Shown here: one piece after another, positions 1-8,411 of the stretch | Numbering within the stretch: the first letter of the stretch is position 1 | Layout: each line of letters begins with the position of its first letter | Assembly (NCBI GenBank): GCA_036568605.1 | Contig: DATCSE010000010.1 | Location: 1-25,341 of the forward strand | DNA length: 25,341 bases | Source: DATCSE01 sp036568605 | Lineage (GTDB): Bacteria; Pseudomonadota; Gammaproteobacteria; Burkholderiales; Burkholderiaceae_C | Reading direction: 5' to 3' | Notes under the pieces: generated by a model | Databases searched by the model: none | The model's input: the letters and a program-made list of their open reading frames with translations, nothing else | Told to the model about the DNA's origin: nothing | Translations under genes and position numbers: made by a program

Positions 1-161
1 CGAAGGCGTGATCGCATAACGGCCGACGTTGGCCGTGCCCGGCGCACCGCTGCTGGCGAGCGTGACGGACGACACCGCATCGCCGTTGACGAGCCCGCTG
101 CTGCCGAACTCGCTGCCCGCGAAGGCGAGCCGGTCGCCATAGACATGACTGGCGTCGCGAG
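1..161 (-). repeat. Partial MBG-type repeat unit cut by the window edge
   Basis: The sequence from 161 down to 1 repeats the first two thirds of the neighbouring 249-base MBG units in the same frame (VNGDAVSS, then GRYAITPS at the very edge). The array therefore continues to the left of the window with an unknown copy number. Confidence 0.8.
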
Positions 162-3100
162 CCTGGATCGTCAGTGGCCGCGGCGTGACCGACAGGCTGC
201 CGTCGACATAGGTGATGCTGTAGTTCGACAACCCCGAGCCGGTCGCGCCCGAAGGGGTGATCGCGTAGCGGCCAACGCCGGCCGTGCCCGCCGCGCCGTT
301 GCTGGCGAGCGTGACGAACGACACGGCATCGCCGTTGACGAGGCCGCTGCTGCCGAACTCGGTGCCGGCGAAGACGAGCCTGTCGCCATAGACGTGGCTG
401 GCATCGCTCGCCTGGATCGTCAGCAGGCGCGGTGTGACCGACAGGCTGCCGTCGACATAGGTGATGCTGTAGTTCGACAACCCCGAGCCGATCGCGCCCG
501 ATGGCGTGATCGCGTAGCGACCCACGCTGGCCGTGCCCGCTGCACCGCTGCTGGCGAGCGTGACGGACGACACCGCATCGCCGTTGACGAGGCCGCTGCT
601 GCTGAACTCGCTTCCGGCGAAGGTGAGCCGGTCGCCGTACACGTGACTGGCATCGCCGGCCTGCACCGTCAGCGGCTTCGGCGCCACGGCGATGGTCCCG
701 CTGCCGTTGTAGGCGAGCGCGTATCCCGAGCTTGCCGTGACCGTTCCGGGTGCGATGCCGATCGGGTACGGGCCGCCGGCCACGGTGGCCGTGGCGATCG
801 CGCCGCTCGAACTCAGCGTCGGCGTGCCGCTGTAGGCCGTACTCGCCGAGTCGCCCAGAAAAGCCCCGCTGACGCCGCTTTGGTAACCCGAAACCGTGTA
901 GCTGCCCGGCAGCGCCGAGGTGATGTCGCTGCCGTAGGTCTTCTGCAGGCTCGACGACGTGAACGTCAGCGTCGGCTGCGTCGCGAAGAGATAACGAGGG
1001 CCGGTGACCGTGACGCCGGCGCTCGGCAGCGTCGCGTAGGTGGCGCCCCACAGCGCCGTGGCTGCGCTGTCGAGGCCGCCGAAGGTATCGATGTCCGGTG
1101 CGCTCGAATAGACCAGCCAGCGGCCGGACGTCGCCTGCACCGCACTGCTGCCGGCGTGGTTGACGAAAGCGCCGGTGGCGGCCAGCACGGGGCTGGTTGC
1201 CGTGATCTGCGCGCCGCTGTTCAGCGTCAGGTCGCCGGTCGTGTCGATCACGAGGCTGCCGTTCGGCGACGTGATGGACGCGGCCAGCGTCGTGCCGCCG
1301 ACGCCGTTGATCGTCAGCGTTCCGGTTCCGTTGTTGATGACGCTGATGCCGCTGGCGGCGAGGTCCACGCCGGCGTGTCCGCCGGACGCCGTGCCGTTGA
1401 TCGTCACGTTGCCGCTGCTGATCGTGATCGCGTTGGAGCCCTTCAACGAGAAGCCCGAGCCCCCGCTGCCCGAGGTACCCGAGAGCTGCACCGGGCCCGA
1501 GGTCGTCAGCGCCGCGCCGGTGTTGAAGCGTATGCCGTGCAGCCCCGCGCTGCTGCCTTGCAGCGAGATCGTGCCTGAACCGCTGTTGGCGAAGCTGAGC
1601 GTGCCGCTGCCGTTGAGCCACACCGCGCTGTTGGAAGTCGACGTGCCGCTGAAGGCCAGCGTTCCCGAGTTGCTGATCGTCGTTCCGAGAAACCACAGCC
1701 CGTTGAAACTGTTCGATGTGCCGTTGATCGAGACGTGCCCCGATGTCGTCAGGTTCGTGTTGACCGCCAGGCCATAGCTGCTGTCGCTGTGGCCGCCGAT
1801 CGTGATCGAGCCGGCGCCGCTCGCGCTCAGCGTGTTGGCGGTGTTCGTGAACCACACGCCCTTGCCGCCGCTGGTCGCCGTACCGCTCAGCGTGCCCGTG
1901 CCGCTGCCGACATTGAGGTTCGCGCCATTCAACGTGATGCCGGTGGTGCCGTCGGCGGTCGTGCCGGTCGCGGTCAGCGTGCCGCCGCCGGTGTTGATCG
2001 TCGCGTTCGTGATGCTGACGGCCCGCCCGGCCTGCAGGCCCAGCGCGCCGCCGTTGGTCGTCACGCTGGCGTTGACGAGGACGTCGCGTGCCGCGCTCAG
2101 CGTGAGCGTATGGCCGCCGGTCCAGTTCAACGCGCTGGCCACCGTGATGTCGCCGCTCTGCGTGCCGGAGGTGCCGGTCGACACGGTGACGTCGGCCGTC
2201 GCCAGCGCGTTGTGCAGCGTGGTCGTGTTGACGACCGAGCTGTTGCCGGTGGCCGTGAACGCCGCGTTGTGGTTGCTGTTGGCGCCGCTCGAGATCGTGA
2301 CGTTGTACGGGTCGAGCAGCAGCTCGCCGACGCGGCCGGTGCCGACGGCACGCAGGTCGACACGACCGCCGAAATCCAGCAGGCCGTGGCTCGAGACCTC
2401 CGCGCTGCCGCCGTCGCCCGAACCGGCCCCGAGCGCGCTCAGCTTGCCTCGGAAACTCGTGGACTCGTCGGACCAGACGACGATGCGGCCGCCCGGTCCT
2501 TCGCGCAACGCATCGGCACGGACCTGCGCGTCGGGGCCGATCACGGTCGTGGCCGCATGCCCCAGCGTGCCGCCACCTTGCCTCTCGCCGCCGAGCTGCA
2601 CGCTGCCGCCACCCGCGCCGCCGCTGGCATCGATGGCAACGCGGCCCAGCGTCAGCACGCTGCCGGCCGTCGCGCGCAAGCTGCCGCCCTGGCCGGTGTC
2701 CGAACGCAGGGCCAGGCGTGCCGCAGGACCGTCCAGCGTCACGGTGCCGCCGCCGAGTTCGATGCGTCCGGCGCTGCCGCTGCCCGACGCATCGAGCACG
2801 CCGCTCACTTGCAACTCGCCGCCGCGACCGGCTTCGAGCACGATCGCGCCATCGCGGCGCGACACCGACGTCGCGACCAGGTTGCCCGGCACGTTGACCA
2901 CCGATCGCCACGCTGCAGAGGCGTCTGCGGCCCGCACTTCGATGCGCCCGCCGGGCGCTTGCACGCTGCCCGGCACCGCGATGCTCGCGTCGTTCGTCGC
3001 GGCGCCCCCCGACCAGCCGATCTGCAGGAAGCCATCGCCGTACAAATCCAGCGTGGCCTGACTGCCCGCACCCAACGCGACACGGCCCAGCGGCGCGCTG

Positions 3101-3684
3101 ATCGTCCCATCGTTGGACACCTGCGCGCCCAGCAGCGCGACGAAGCCGCCCGGCGCGACCTGCACGGTGCCGGCATTGACCACACGGGCGGGTCCGGGGG
3201 CCGTGCCGCGGAACGTCAGTCGCCCCGACGCGAAGTCCTCGTTGCGGATATCCAGCGTCGACGCGACGAACCCGCCGCCGAGCCGCACGCTGCCGCCGCT
3301 CGTGATCTCGATGCCGTTCGGATTGACGAGGAAGACCTGACCGTTGCCGCTCAGCGTGCCGGCGATGCGGCTGCCGGTGCTGCCGGTCACGCGGTTCAGG
3401 ATGGCGGACTGGCTGTCGGGCTGGGCGAAGCGGACCGACTGGCCGCTGCCGATCGAGAAGCTGTTCCAGTCGACGATCGCGCGGGACGAGTTCTGTTCGA
3501 TCGTCAACGAACCCGGTGTGGGGCTGCGTACCGTGGCGCTGCCGTACACGACCGTGCCGTTGCCGGGCAGCACGGTCGCGGGCGAGGGATCGGCACGCGC
3601 GCCATGGGGCTGCAGCGCCGATCCCGCCAGCGCCAGCACGATTGCGTTGCGGCGTGGCGGGTGGAATGGCGCGCGCGCTTTCAT
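1..3684 (-). CDS. TpsA-type filamentous haemagglutinin-like adhesin with MBG repeats (3' end outside window)
   Basis: Secreted exoprotein of a two-partner secretion pair, probably a surface adhesin. The minus-strand frame from ATG 3684 stays open to base 1, giving at least 1228 residues without the C terminus. Residues 1-31 resemble a signal peptide (basic start, hydrophobic AIVLALAGSAL, ARA-D cleavage). The haemagglutination-activity (TPS) domain covers about residues 32-150, with VDWNSFSIG at 71-79, ILNRVTG at 95-101 and the family signature NPNG at 121-124, which TpsB partners recognise. The middle is Ser/Thr/Gly/Asn-rich beta-helix-like sequence and includes an LLLDPYNVTIS motif common in such adhesins. 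The visible C-terminal part has a YDG/MBG-like domain (around 660-900) and then tandem MBG repeats. No good Shine-Dalgarno is visible; translation is probably coupled to tpsB, whose stop lies 7 bases upstream. The target bound is unknown. Confidence 0.9.
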   Translation of the reverse strand, partial: MKARAPFHPPRRNAIVLALAGSALQPHGARADPSPATVLPGNGTVVYGSATVRSPTPGSLTIEQNSSRAIVDWNSFSIGSGQSVRFAQPDSQSAILNRVTGSTGSRIAGTLSGNGQVFLVNPNGIEITSGGSVRLGGGFVASTLDIRNEDFASGRLTFRGTAPGPARVVNAGTVQVAPGGFVALLGAQVSNDGTISAPLGRVALGAGSQATLDLYGDGFLQIGWSGGAATNDASIAVPGSVQAPGGRIEVRAADASAAWRSVVNVPGNLVATSVSRRDGAIVLEAGRGGELQVSGVLDASGSGSAGRIELGGGTVTLDGPAARLALRSDTGQGGSLRATAGSVLTLGRVAIDASGGAGGGSVQLGGERQGGGTLGHAATTVIGPDAQVRADALREGPGGRIVVWSDESTSFRGKLSALGAGSGDGGSAEVSSHGLLDFGGRVDLRAVGTGRVGELLLDPYNVTISSGANSNHNAAFTATGNSSVVNTTTLHNALATADVTVSTGTSGTQSGDITVASALNWTGGHTLTLSAARDVLVNASVTTNGGALGLQAGRAVSITNATINTGGGTLTATGTTADGTTGITLNGANLNVGSGTGTLSGTATSGGKGVWFTNTANTLSASGAGSITIGGHSDSSYGLAVNTNLTTSGHVSINGTSNSFNGLWFLGTTISNSGTLAFSGTSTSNSAVWLNGSGTLSFANSGSGTISLQGSSAGLHGIRFNTGAALTTSGPVQLSGTSGSGGSGFSLKGSNAITISSGNVTINGTASGGHAGVDLAASGISVINNGTGTLTINGVGGTTLAASITSPNGSLVIDTTGDLTLNSGAQITATSPVLAATGAFVNHAGSSAVQATSGRWLVYSSAPDIDTFGGLDSAATALWGATYATLPSAGVTVTGPRYLFATQPTLTFTSSSLQKTYGSDITSALPGSYTVSGYQSGVSGAFLGDSASTAYSGTPTLSSSGAIATATVAGGPYPIGIAPGTVTASSGYALAYNGSGTIAVAPKPLTVQAGDASHVYGDRLTFAGSEFSSSGLVNGDAVSSVTLASSGAAGTASVGRYAITPSGAIGSGLSNYSITYVDGSLSVTPRLLTIQASDASHVYGDRLVFAGTEFGSSGLVNGDAVSFVTLASNGAAGTAGVGRYAITPSGATGSGLSNYSITYVDGSLSVTPRPLTIQARDASHVYGDRLAFAGSEFGSSGLVNGDAVSSVTLASSGAPGTANVGRYAITPS
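162..410 (-). repeat. MBG-type tandem repeat unit (83 codons)
   Basis: In-frame 249-base unit inside the adhesin gene. It encodes one MBG-like beta domain with the pattern ...ASHVYGDRLVFAG... VNGDAVSS... GRYAITPSGA... LSNYSITYVDGSLSVTPR. The unit boundary cctggatcgtcag recurs exactly 249 bases later at 411, with a related boundary at 660. A further partial copy occupies 1-161 and continues beyond the window. By eye the units at 162-410 and 411-659 agree at about nine bases in ten, which suggests recent duplication or ongoing recombination. Confidence 0.85.
411..659 (-). repeat. MBG-type tandem repeat unit (83 codons)
   Basis: Second complete 249-base MBG unit, on the N-terminal side of the unit at 162-410. 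It encodes the same VYGDRLTFAGSEF and SNYSITYVDGSLSVTPR signatures. Upstream of it (660-900) the sequence becomes a diverged YDG/MBG-like domain containing SGYQSGVSGAFLGD and AYNGSGTIAVAPKPLTV, so the near-identical array starts at about 659. Confidence 0.85.
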
Positions 3685-3691
3685 GGCCAGG

Positions 3692-5461
3692 TCAGAGGTG
3701 CGCCTCGAGGCTCAAGCCTATGCGCGAGGAACGCCCGGGCGTGCCGCCATTCGTGTGTCCCGTGGCGGCCTCGACGTTGAGGGCCAGTGACTGTCCGGGT
3801 CTGCGCGTGTAAGCCAGCCGCAGGCCGACACCGGCCGCCACGGCGTCCAGCGACGCTCGTTGCACGGCCGTTGCATCGAAGACATGGCCGTGGCCGGCGC
3901 CAACGAAGCTGTACACCAGACATCCGGGCGCGTACTCGGCTGTGCCCGGCATGGCGAGCCGCCGGCCCAACTGTGCGCGTGCCACCAGGCCGGTGTCGAC
4001 GTTCAGCGTGCCGGCATCGAAGGCCGAGAGGGTGTCGGGGCTGGCGAGGCTGAGGCCTTCCGGCGTCAGCAACGGGCGTGCAGCGCTCTGGCCACGCATC
4101 CGCATGTCGAATTGCCAGTTCGCCGAGGTGCTGAGCAGGTTCGATTCGAACCCGGCCTTGTCGAAGTGCGAACTCGCGCCCGCGCGCGACAGCGGCACGC
4201 CGGAGCTCGCGACGTCCGCATCGCCGCGGCCGCCCAGGCCCGCATCGGCGAACAGCCGCGCCTGCAGCGACGTCGCTCGCGACAGCAGGAACGCGCCCGC
4301 CCAGCCCAGCCGCAGCGCCCCGTAGTGATCGCGGTTCAGGTCCACCGCGAAGTCGCTCGCGATCAGCCGCTGCTCGATGCCGTCGACACCGGCCTGGACG
4401 TCGATGCGCCGGTCGTGGCGGCGCACCAGCGCGTAGGTCGTGCGCACCGACCATCGGCGGTAGGTGGCGGTGGTCGCCAGCGTGCCGGCGTCCGTGTGCG
4501 GTGCCGTGTCGGCCCAGGCGTATTCGAGGTTGACGGTCGTCCCGATCGACGGCGTCGGCATCATGACGCCCACGCCGTAGCTTGCCAGCGCCGCGGGGCG
4601 CGAATCGTCTTGACGCGGTGCCTGCGCCGTCGCCGCGTACCACTGCTCGCCGGTGCCGAACGGGGAGTTCAGCGACAGCGTGCCGTTCGCCTCCCGGCGG
4701 CCGAACGATTTGGGCAGTGCGTTGTCCACGCGCAGTTGCGCCGCGGCCGGGTCATGGGTCCCATCGACCACCAGGCGCACACCGCCCTCCTGGCGGCCGC
4801 GGACCAGCGCACTGCGCAGCCGCAACCCCGGCAACTCGCCGGCCAGCAGCACGGCGCGTTCGAGCGCGGCCAGCGTCAACGAACGCACGCCGACCAGCGG
4901 CTGCAGTCGCTTGCGCACCGGCGCGCGCATCGCCGCATCGACGCCGTCGACCACGATGTCCTCGATGAACCCGTCGACCACACGCAGCGTCAGCGGGCCA
5001 TCGTCGGCAAGCCGCTGCGGCGGGACGACGACGCGTGCGAGCGGATAGCCCGCTGCCGCATAACGGCCCTCGAGCTGGGCGGCGGCGCGTTGAATCTCGC
5101 GCAGCGATACCGTGCGGCCACGCAGTTGCTGGTCGACTTCGCGCGCGGCCTTGGTCAGCGCGGGGAAGCCCCCCACGACGATGACCCGCGCGGGGCGCAC
5201 GCGTGGCTCATCCGAGGCGGCGTCCGGCTGCGCGGCGCTTTCGTCGTCGCCCGCGAGGCGCTCGGGGGGCACGGTGGCGTGCGCGTCCGGTGTCGGGCGC
5301 GAGGTCGGCGCCACCAGCTGGCTGGGCAGCACGGGCGTCGAAGCGGGCGGCGGCGTCGCTTGCGCGAGGGCCGCAGATGCTGGCCCGGCGCAGGCCAACG
5401 CGCACGTCGCACTGGCGAGTGCATGGCGGATGTCGAGAGGGCGTACAGCGGGGCGACTCAT
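3692..5461 (-). CDS. TpsB outer-membrane transporter (ShlB/FhaC/HecB family)
   Basis: Outer-membrane beta-barrel pore that secretes its TpsA partner, encoded just downstream. The 589-residue product has a signal peptide (about 1-34, ending ASAALAQ-A), a Pro/Ala-rich linker, a POTRA_2 domain at about 91-167 (ARVIVVGGF, then SLREIQRAAAQLEGRYAAAGYPLARV), a second POTRA-like segment to about 236, and a barrel from about 240 to the end. The end, with GHTNGG and RSSRIGLSLEAHL, is typical of the family. I chose ATG 5461 because a signal peptide follows it directly; the longer open frame begins at a TTG (5542) and adds a charged segment unlike a leader. The usual VRGF/Y motif of barrel loop L6 is not evident: the equivalent stretch reads TLSAFDAGTLNVDTG. 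The TpsA start lies 7 bases after the stop. Confidence 0.9.
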   Translation of the reverse strand: MSRPAVRPLDIRHALASATCALACAGPASAALAQATPPPASTPVLPSQLVAPTSRPTPDAHATVPPERLAGDDESAAQPDAASDEPRVRPARVIVVGGFPALTKAAREVDQQLRGRTVSLREIQRAAAQLEGRYAAAGYPLARVVVPPQRLADDGPLTLRVVDGFIEDIVVDGVDAAMRAPVRKRLQPLVGVRSLTLAALERAVLLAGELPGLRLRSALVRGRQEGGVRLVVDGTHDPAAAQLRVDNALPKSFGRREANGTLSLNSPFGTGEQWYAATAQAPRQDDSRPAALASYGVGVMMPTPSIGTTVNLEYAWADTAPHTDAGTLATTATYRRWSVRTTYALVRRHDRRIDVQAGVDGIEQRLIASDFAVDLNRDHYGALRLGWAGAFLLSRATSLQARLFADAGLGGRGDADVASSGVPLSRAGASSHFDKAGFESNLLSTSANWQFDMRMRGQSAARPLLTPEGLSLASPDTLSAFDAGTLNVDTGLVARAQLGRRLAMPGTAEYAPGCLVYSFVGAGHGHVFDATAVQRASLDAVAAGVGLRLAYTRRPGQSLALNVEAATGHTNGGTPGRSSRIGLSLEAHL

Positions 5462-5593
5462 GGCAATGCGCGCGCGCGCATGGGCACAGGTCGCAGGGTG
5501 GCATGGGCGGCGGGCACGCGGCCCGCGGAGAAGGGCCGGCAATGGCCCTGTTTTCAGCGGATCGACCCGGCGCCGGAGTTCAACGGATCAGAG

Positions 5594-6898
5594 TCAACGA
5601 TTGACCAGGCGCGCCGGGATGACCGCCAGCACCACCGCGGCCGCCACGAGCAGGAAAGCCGACAGGGCGTACATCGCCCAGCTCGTGGATTGCGTCGCGT
5701 CCTTGATGAGGCCGACCATGTACGGACTGGCGAATCCGGCGAGGTTGCCCAACGAGTTGATCAGCGCGATTCCGCCCGCCGCGGCCGTGCCGCCCAGGAA
5801 GGCCGTGGGAAAGCTCCAGAAGAGCGGCAGGGCGGTCAGGATGCCCGCGCACGCCAGCGTCAGCGCGCCCAGCGCGAACACCGTGCTGCCGGCATACACC
5901 GCGCTGAGCACCAGACCCGCGGCGCCGAGCACGCACGGCACGATCACGTGCCAGCGGCGCTCGCGGTGCCGGTCCGCGCTGCGTCCACCGAGCACCATCA
6001 CGACGGCGGCGACGGCATACGGCACGGCCGACAGCAGGCCGATGTCGAGCGCCCCTTTCACGCCGGTCGCCTTGATCAGGGTGGGCAGCCAGAAGCCGAT
6101 CCCGTAGAGACCCATCACGAGGCAGAAGTACACGAGGCTCAAGGCCCACACCCGCGTGTCCTTCACGGCATCGCGAAACGCGTGGCTCGCGCGGCCGGTC
6201 TCGTCGCCACTGATGTTCCTCGCGAGCAGTTGTTTCTCGCCCGCATCCAGCCAGCTCGCCTTCGCGATGCCATCATCGAGGAAGGCCAGCACCAGCAGGC
6301 CCACCAGCACCGACGGAATGCCCTCGAGCAGGAAGAGCCACTGCCAGCCGGCCCAGCCGTTGACGCCGGCGAAGCGTTCGAGGATCCATCCCGACAGCGG
6401 CCCGCCGATGACGCCGGCCAGCGGCACCGCGGTCATGAACAGGGATGTGATTCGCGCCCGGCGTTGCGCCGGGTACCAGTACGTCAGGTACAGGATCATC
6501 CCCGGGAAGAAACCCGCCTCGGCGACGCCGAGCGCGAAGCGCAGGACGTAGAACATGGCCGGCGTGGTGACGAACATCATCAGTGCCGAGATCACGCCCC
6601 AGGTGATCATGATGCGGGCGATCCAGCGTCGCGCGCCGACGCGATGCAGGATCAGGTTGCTCGGCACCTCGAAGAGGAAGTAGCCGAGGAAGAAGATGCC
6701 CGCGCCCAGCCCGTAGATGGTCTCGGTGAACTTGAGGTCGTTGAGCATCTGCAGCTTGGCAAAGCCCACGTTGACCCGGTCCAGGTACGCGACGATGTAC
6801 GACAGCAGCAGCAGCGGGATCAGGCGCAGCGTGATCTTGGCGTAGGTCCGCTGCTCGAGATCGTTCGTGGGGGCTGCGCCCAAGACGGCCTGATTCAT
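5594..6898 (-). CDS. MFS permease, anion:cation symporter family (tartrate/hydroxyacid type)
   Basis: Inner-membrane major facilitator of 434 residues with about 12 hydrophobic segments. The start matches the ACS family that carries tartrate, phthalate and glucarate-type anions: LRLIPLLLLSYIVAYLDRVNVGFAKLQM carries the usual AYLDR-N pattern, followed by GYFLFEVPSNLILHRVGARRWI. ATG 6898 is preceded by a GGGAGA Shine-Dalgarno. It is the last gene of the operon, 53 bases after the aldehyde dehydrogenase. By context it imports the substrate of the tartrate dehydrogenase, the same role as ttuB in the Agrobacterium vitis ttu cluster. Substrate assignment is inference from the neighbours. Confidence 0.85.
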   Translation of the reverse strand: MNQAVLGAAPTNDLEQRTYAKITLRLIPLLLLSYIVAYLDRVNVGFAKLQMLNDLKFTETIYGLGAGIFFLGYFLFEVPSNLILHRVGARRWIARIMITWGVISALMMFVTTPAMFYVLRFALGVAEAGFFPGMILYLTYWYPAQRRARITSLFMTAVPLAGVIGGPLSGWILERFAGVNGWAGWQWLFLLEGIPSVLVGLLVLAFLDDGIAKASWLDAGEKQLLARNISGDETGRASHAFRDAVKDTRVWALSLVYFCLVMGLYGIGFWLPTLIKATGVKGALDIGLLSAVPYAVAAVVMVLGGRSADRHRERRWHVIVPCVLGAAGLVLSAVYAGSTVFALGALTLACAGILTALPLFWSFPTAFLGGTAAAGGIALINSLGNLAGFASPYMVGLIKDATQSTSWAMYALSAFLLVAAAVVLAVIPARLVNR

Positions 6899-6951
6899 CG
6901 ATGCGTCTCCCGTTCGTGCCAGGCGAATTTCCTGGCCCTGTGATGGCGTCT

Positions 6952-8400
6952 TCAACCGTGGCGGATCGCGATTGTCTTCAGCACCGTGAAGCCCAGCAAC
7001 GCCTCGAATCCCTTTTCGCGCCCGAAGCCGCTGGCCTTCACGCCGCCAAAGGGCAGTTCCACGCCGCCGCCCGCGCCGTAGTTGTTGGCGAAGACCTGGC
7101 CGCACCGCAGCTTGCGTGCAAGCCGCAGCTGCCGCGCGCCGTCGCGGGTCCAGACGCCTGCGACGAGGCCGAAGTCGGTGCCGTTCGCCAGACGCAGCGC
7201 GTGCGCCTCGTCGTCGAACGGCATGGCCGCGAGCACCGGGCCGAAGATCTCCTGCTGGGCGATGCCGCTGTCGTGCGGAACGTCGCGAAGCAGGACGGCC
7301 TCCTGGTAGTAGCCGGCACTGGGCGCTTCCGCATGAACCTGACCACGCGCCGCGACGACGATGCCTGCTTCTTCCGCCTGCGCAAGCACATCCTTCACGC
7401 GCGCAAACTGCTGGCGATTGACCAGCGGTCCCATGTCGAGGTCGAGCGAAGGAGGGCCGGAACGCAGCGCCCGGAATCGCTCCGACAACCGCTCCAGCAC
7501 CGCCTCGTAGATCGAGCGCTGCACCAGCAGCCGGCTGCCGGCCGAGCAGGTCTGGCCCGCGTTCTGGACGATCGCGTTGACGATGACGGGCAGTGCCGCG
7601 TCCAGGTCGGCGTCCTCGAAGACGAGCTGGGGCGACTTGCCGCCGAGCTCCAGCGTGATCGGACACTGGCGCTGCGCGGCAGCTTCGGCAACCCGCCGCC
7701 CTGTGGCGGTCGATCCCGTGAACGAAATGTGGTCGATCCCACGGTGCGCGGTGAGCAGCGCGCCCGCTTCGTGGCCGTAGCCGGTGACCACGTTGATGGC
7801 CCCCGCGGGAAAGCCGATGTCGCCGGCGATTTCGGCCAGCTTCAGCGTCGACAGGCTCGCATCCTCCGCGGGCTTGACCACGCAGGCATTGCCCGCTGCC
7901 AGCGAGCCGATCACGGTGCGGCCGAAGATCTGGATCGGGTAGTTCCACGGGATGATGTGCCCGGTGACGCCATGCGGCTCGCGCACCGTGAGCACGGTGT
8001 AGCCCGACTCGTAGGGCAGCGTCTCGCCGTGCAGCTTGTCCGCCGCGCCGGCGTAGTACTCGAGATAGCGCGCCAGCGCCGCAGCGTCGGCGCGCGCGGT
8101 CTTCATCGACTTGCCGGTGTCCTTCGCCTCGAGCGCGGCGATCTCCTCGCTGCGCTCGGTGACCTCGCGGGCGAAGCGGTACAGCAGCCGGCCGCGCTGA
8201 GCCGCCGTCGTGCAACCCCAGGGTCCGGAGAACTCATCGCCGATGGCGGCGCGGGCTGCGGCCACGGCCGCGTTCACGTCGTCCTGGTTGCCGCGCGCGA
8301 GTTCGCCTAGGGTCTGGCCGTTGCTCGGATCGATGACGGGAATGGTCTCGCCGTTCGAGGGGCCAACCCACGCGTTGCCGATGTAGTGTTGCAGTCGCAT
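6952..8400 (-). CDS. NAD(P)-dependent aldehyde dehydrogenase
   Basis: Cytoplasmic ALDH-superfamily enzyme of 482 residues, the usual length, oxidising an aldehyde to its acid. All key positions are present: Asn153 in PWNYPIQ, Lys176 in VVKPAE, the FTGSTATG cofactor loop at 228-235, general base Glu251 in ELGGKSP, and nucleophile Cys285 in NAGQTCSAG. The C-terminal PFGGVKASGFGREKG is typical of the betaine/vanillin/semialdehyde-type branch. ATG 8400 has a GAGAGA Shine-Dalgarno, and the gene lies 11 bases after the tartrate dehydrogenase. In this operon it may oxidise a semialdehyde or glycolaldehyde-type product of hydroxyacid breakdown; the exact substrate cannot be read from the sequence. 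Confidence 0.9.
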   Translation of the reverse strand: MRLQHYIGNAWVGPSNGETIPVIDPSNGQTLGELARGNQDDVNAAVAAARAAIGDEFSGPWGCTTAAQRGRLLYRFAREVTERSEEIAALEAKDTGKSMKTARADAAALARYLEYYAGAADKLHGETLPYESGYTVLTVREPHGVTGHIIPWNYPIQIFGRTVIGSLAAGNACVVKPAEDASLSTLKLAEIAGDIGFPAGAINVVTGYGHEAGALLTAHRGIDHISFTGSTATGRRVAEAAAQRQCPITLELGGKSPQLVFEDADLDAALPVIVNAIVQNAGQTCSAGSRLLVQRSIYEAVLERLSERFRALRSGPPSLDLDMGPLVNRQQFARVKDVLAQAEEAGIVVAARGQVHAEAPSAGYYQEAVLLRDVPHDSGIAQQEIFGPVLAAMPFDDEAHALRLANGTDFGLVAGVWTRDGARQLRLARKLRCGQVFANNYGAGGGVELPFGGVKASGFGREKGFEALLGFTVLKTIAIRHG

Positions 8401-8411
8401 CGAGTTCTCTC

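Noticed and set aside
1..659. CRISPR-like regular repetition at the left end
   Set aside because: The 249-base period stays in frame and encodes MBG domains; there are no short repeats with unique spacers.
145..3780. Long plus-strand open frames over the adhesin gene, including repeats rich in Arg and Asp
   Set aside because: They are the antisense reading of the adhesin and its MBG repeats; the minus frame has the TPS domain, NPNG motif and signal peptide.
5532..5554. Hairpin AGGGCC-GGCAAT-GGCCCT followed by GTTTT, resembling a terminator
   Set aside because: The T run is on the plus-strand side, while the flanking genes are both on the minus strand, so there is no gene for it to terminate; left as a curiosity.
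3860..6943. A plus-strand open frame of 1027 codons
   Set aside because: It runs antisense to the TpsB and MFS genes, is rich in Arg/Ala/Gln/His without any domain, and is explained by third-position GC bias of the real genes.
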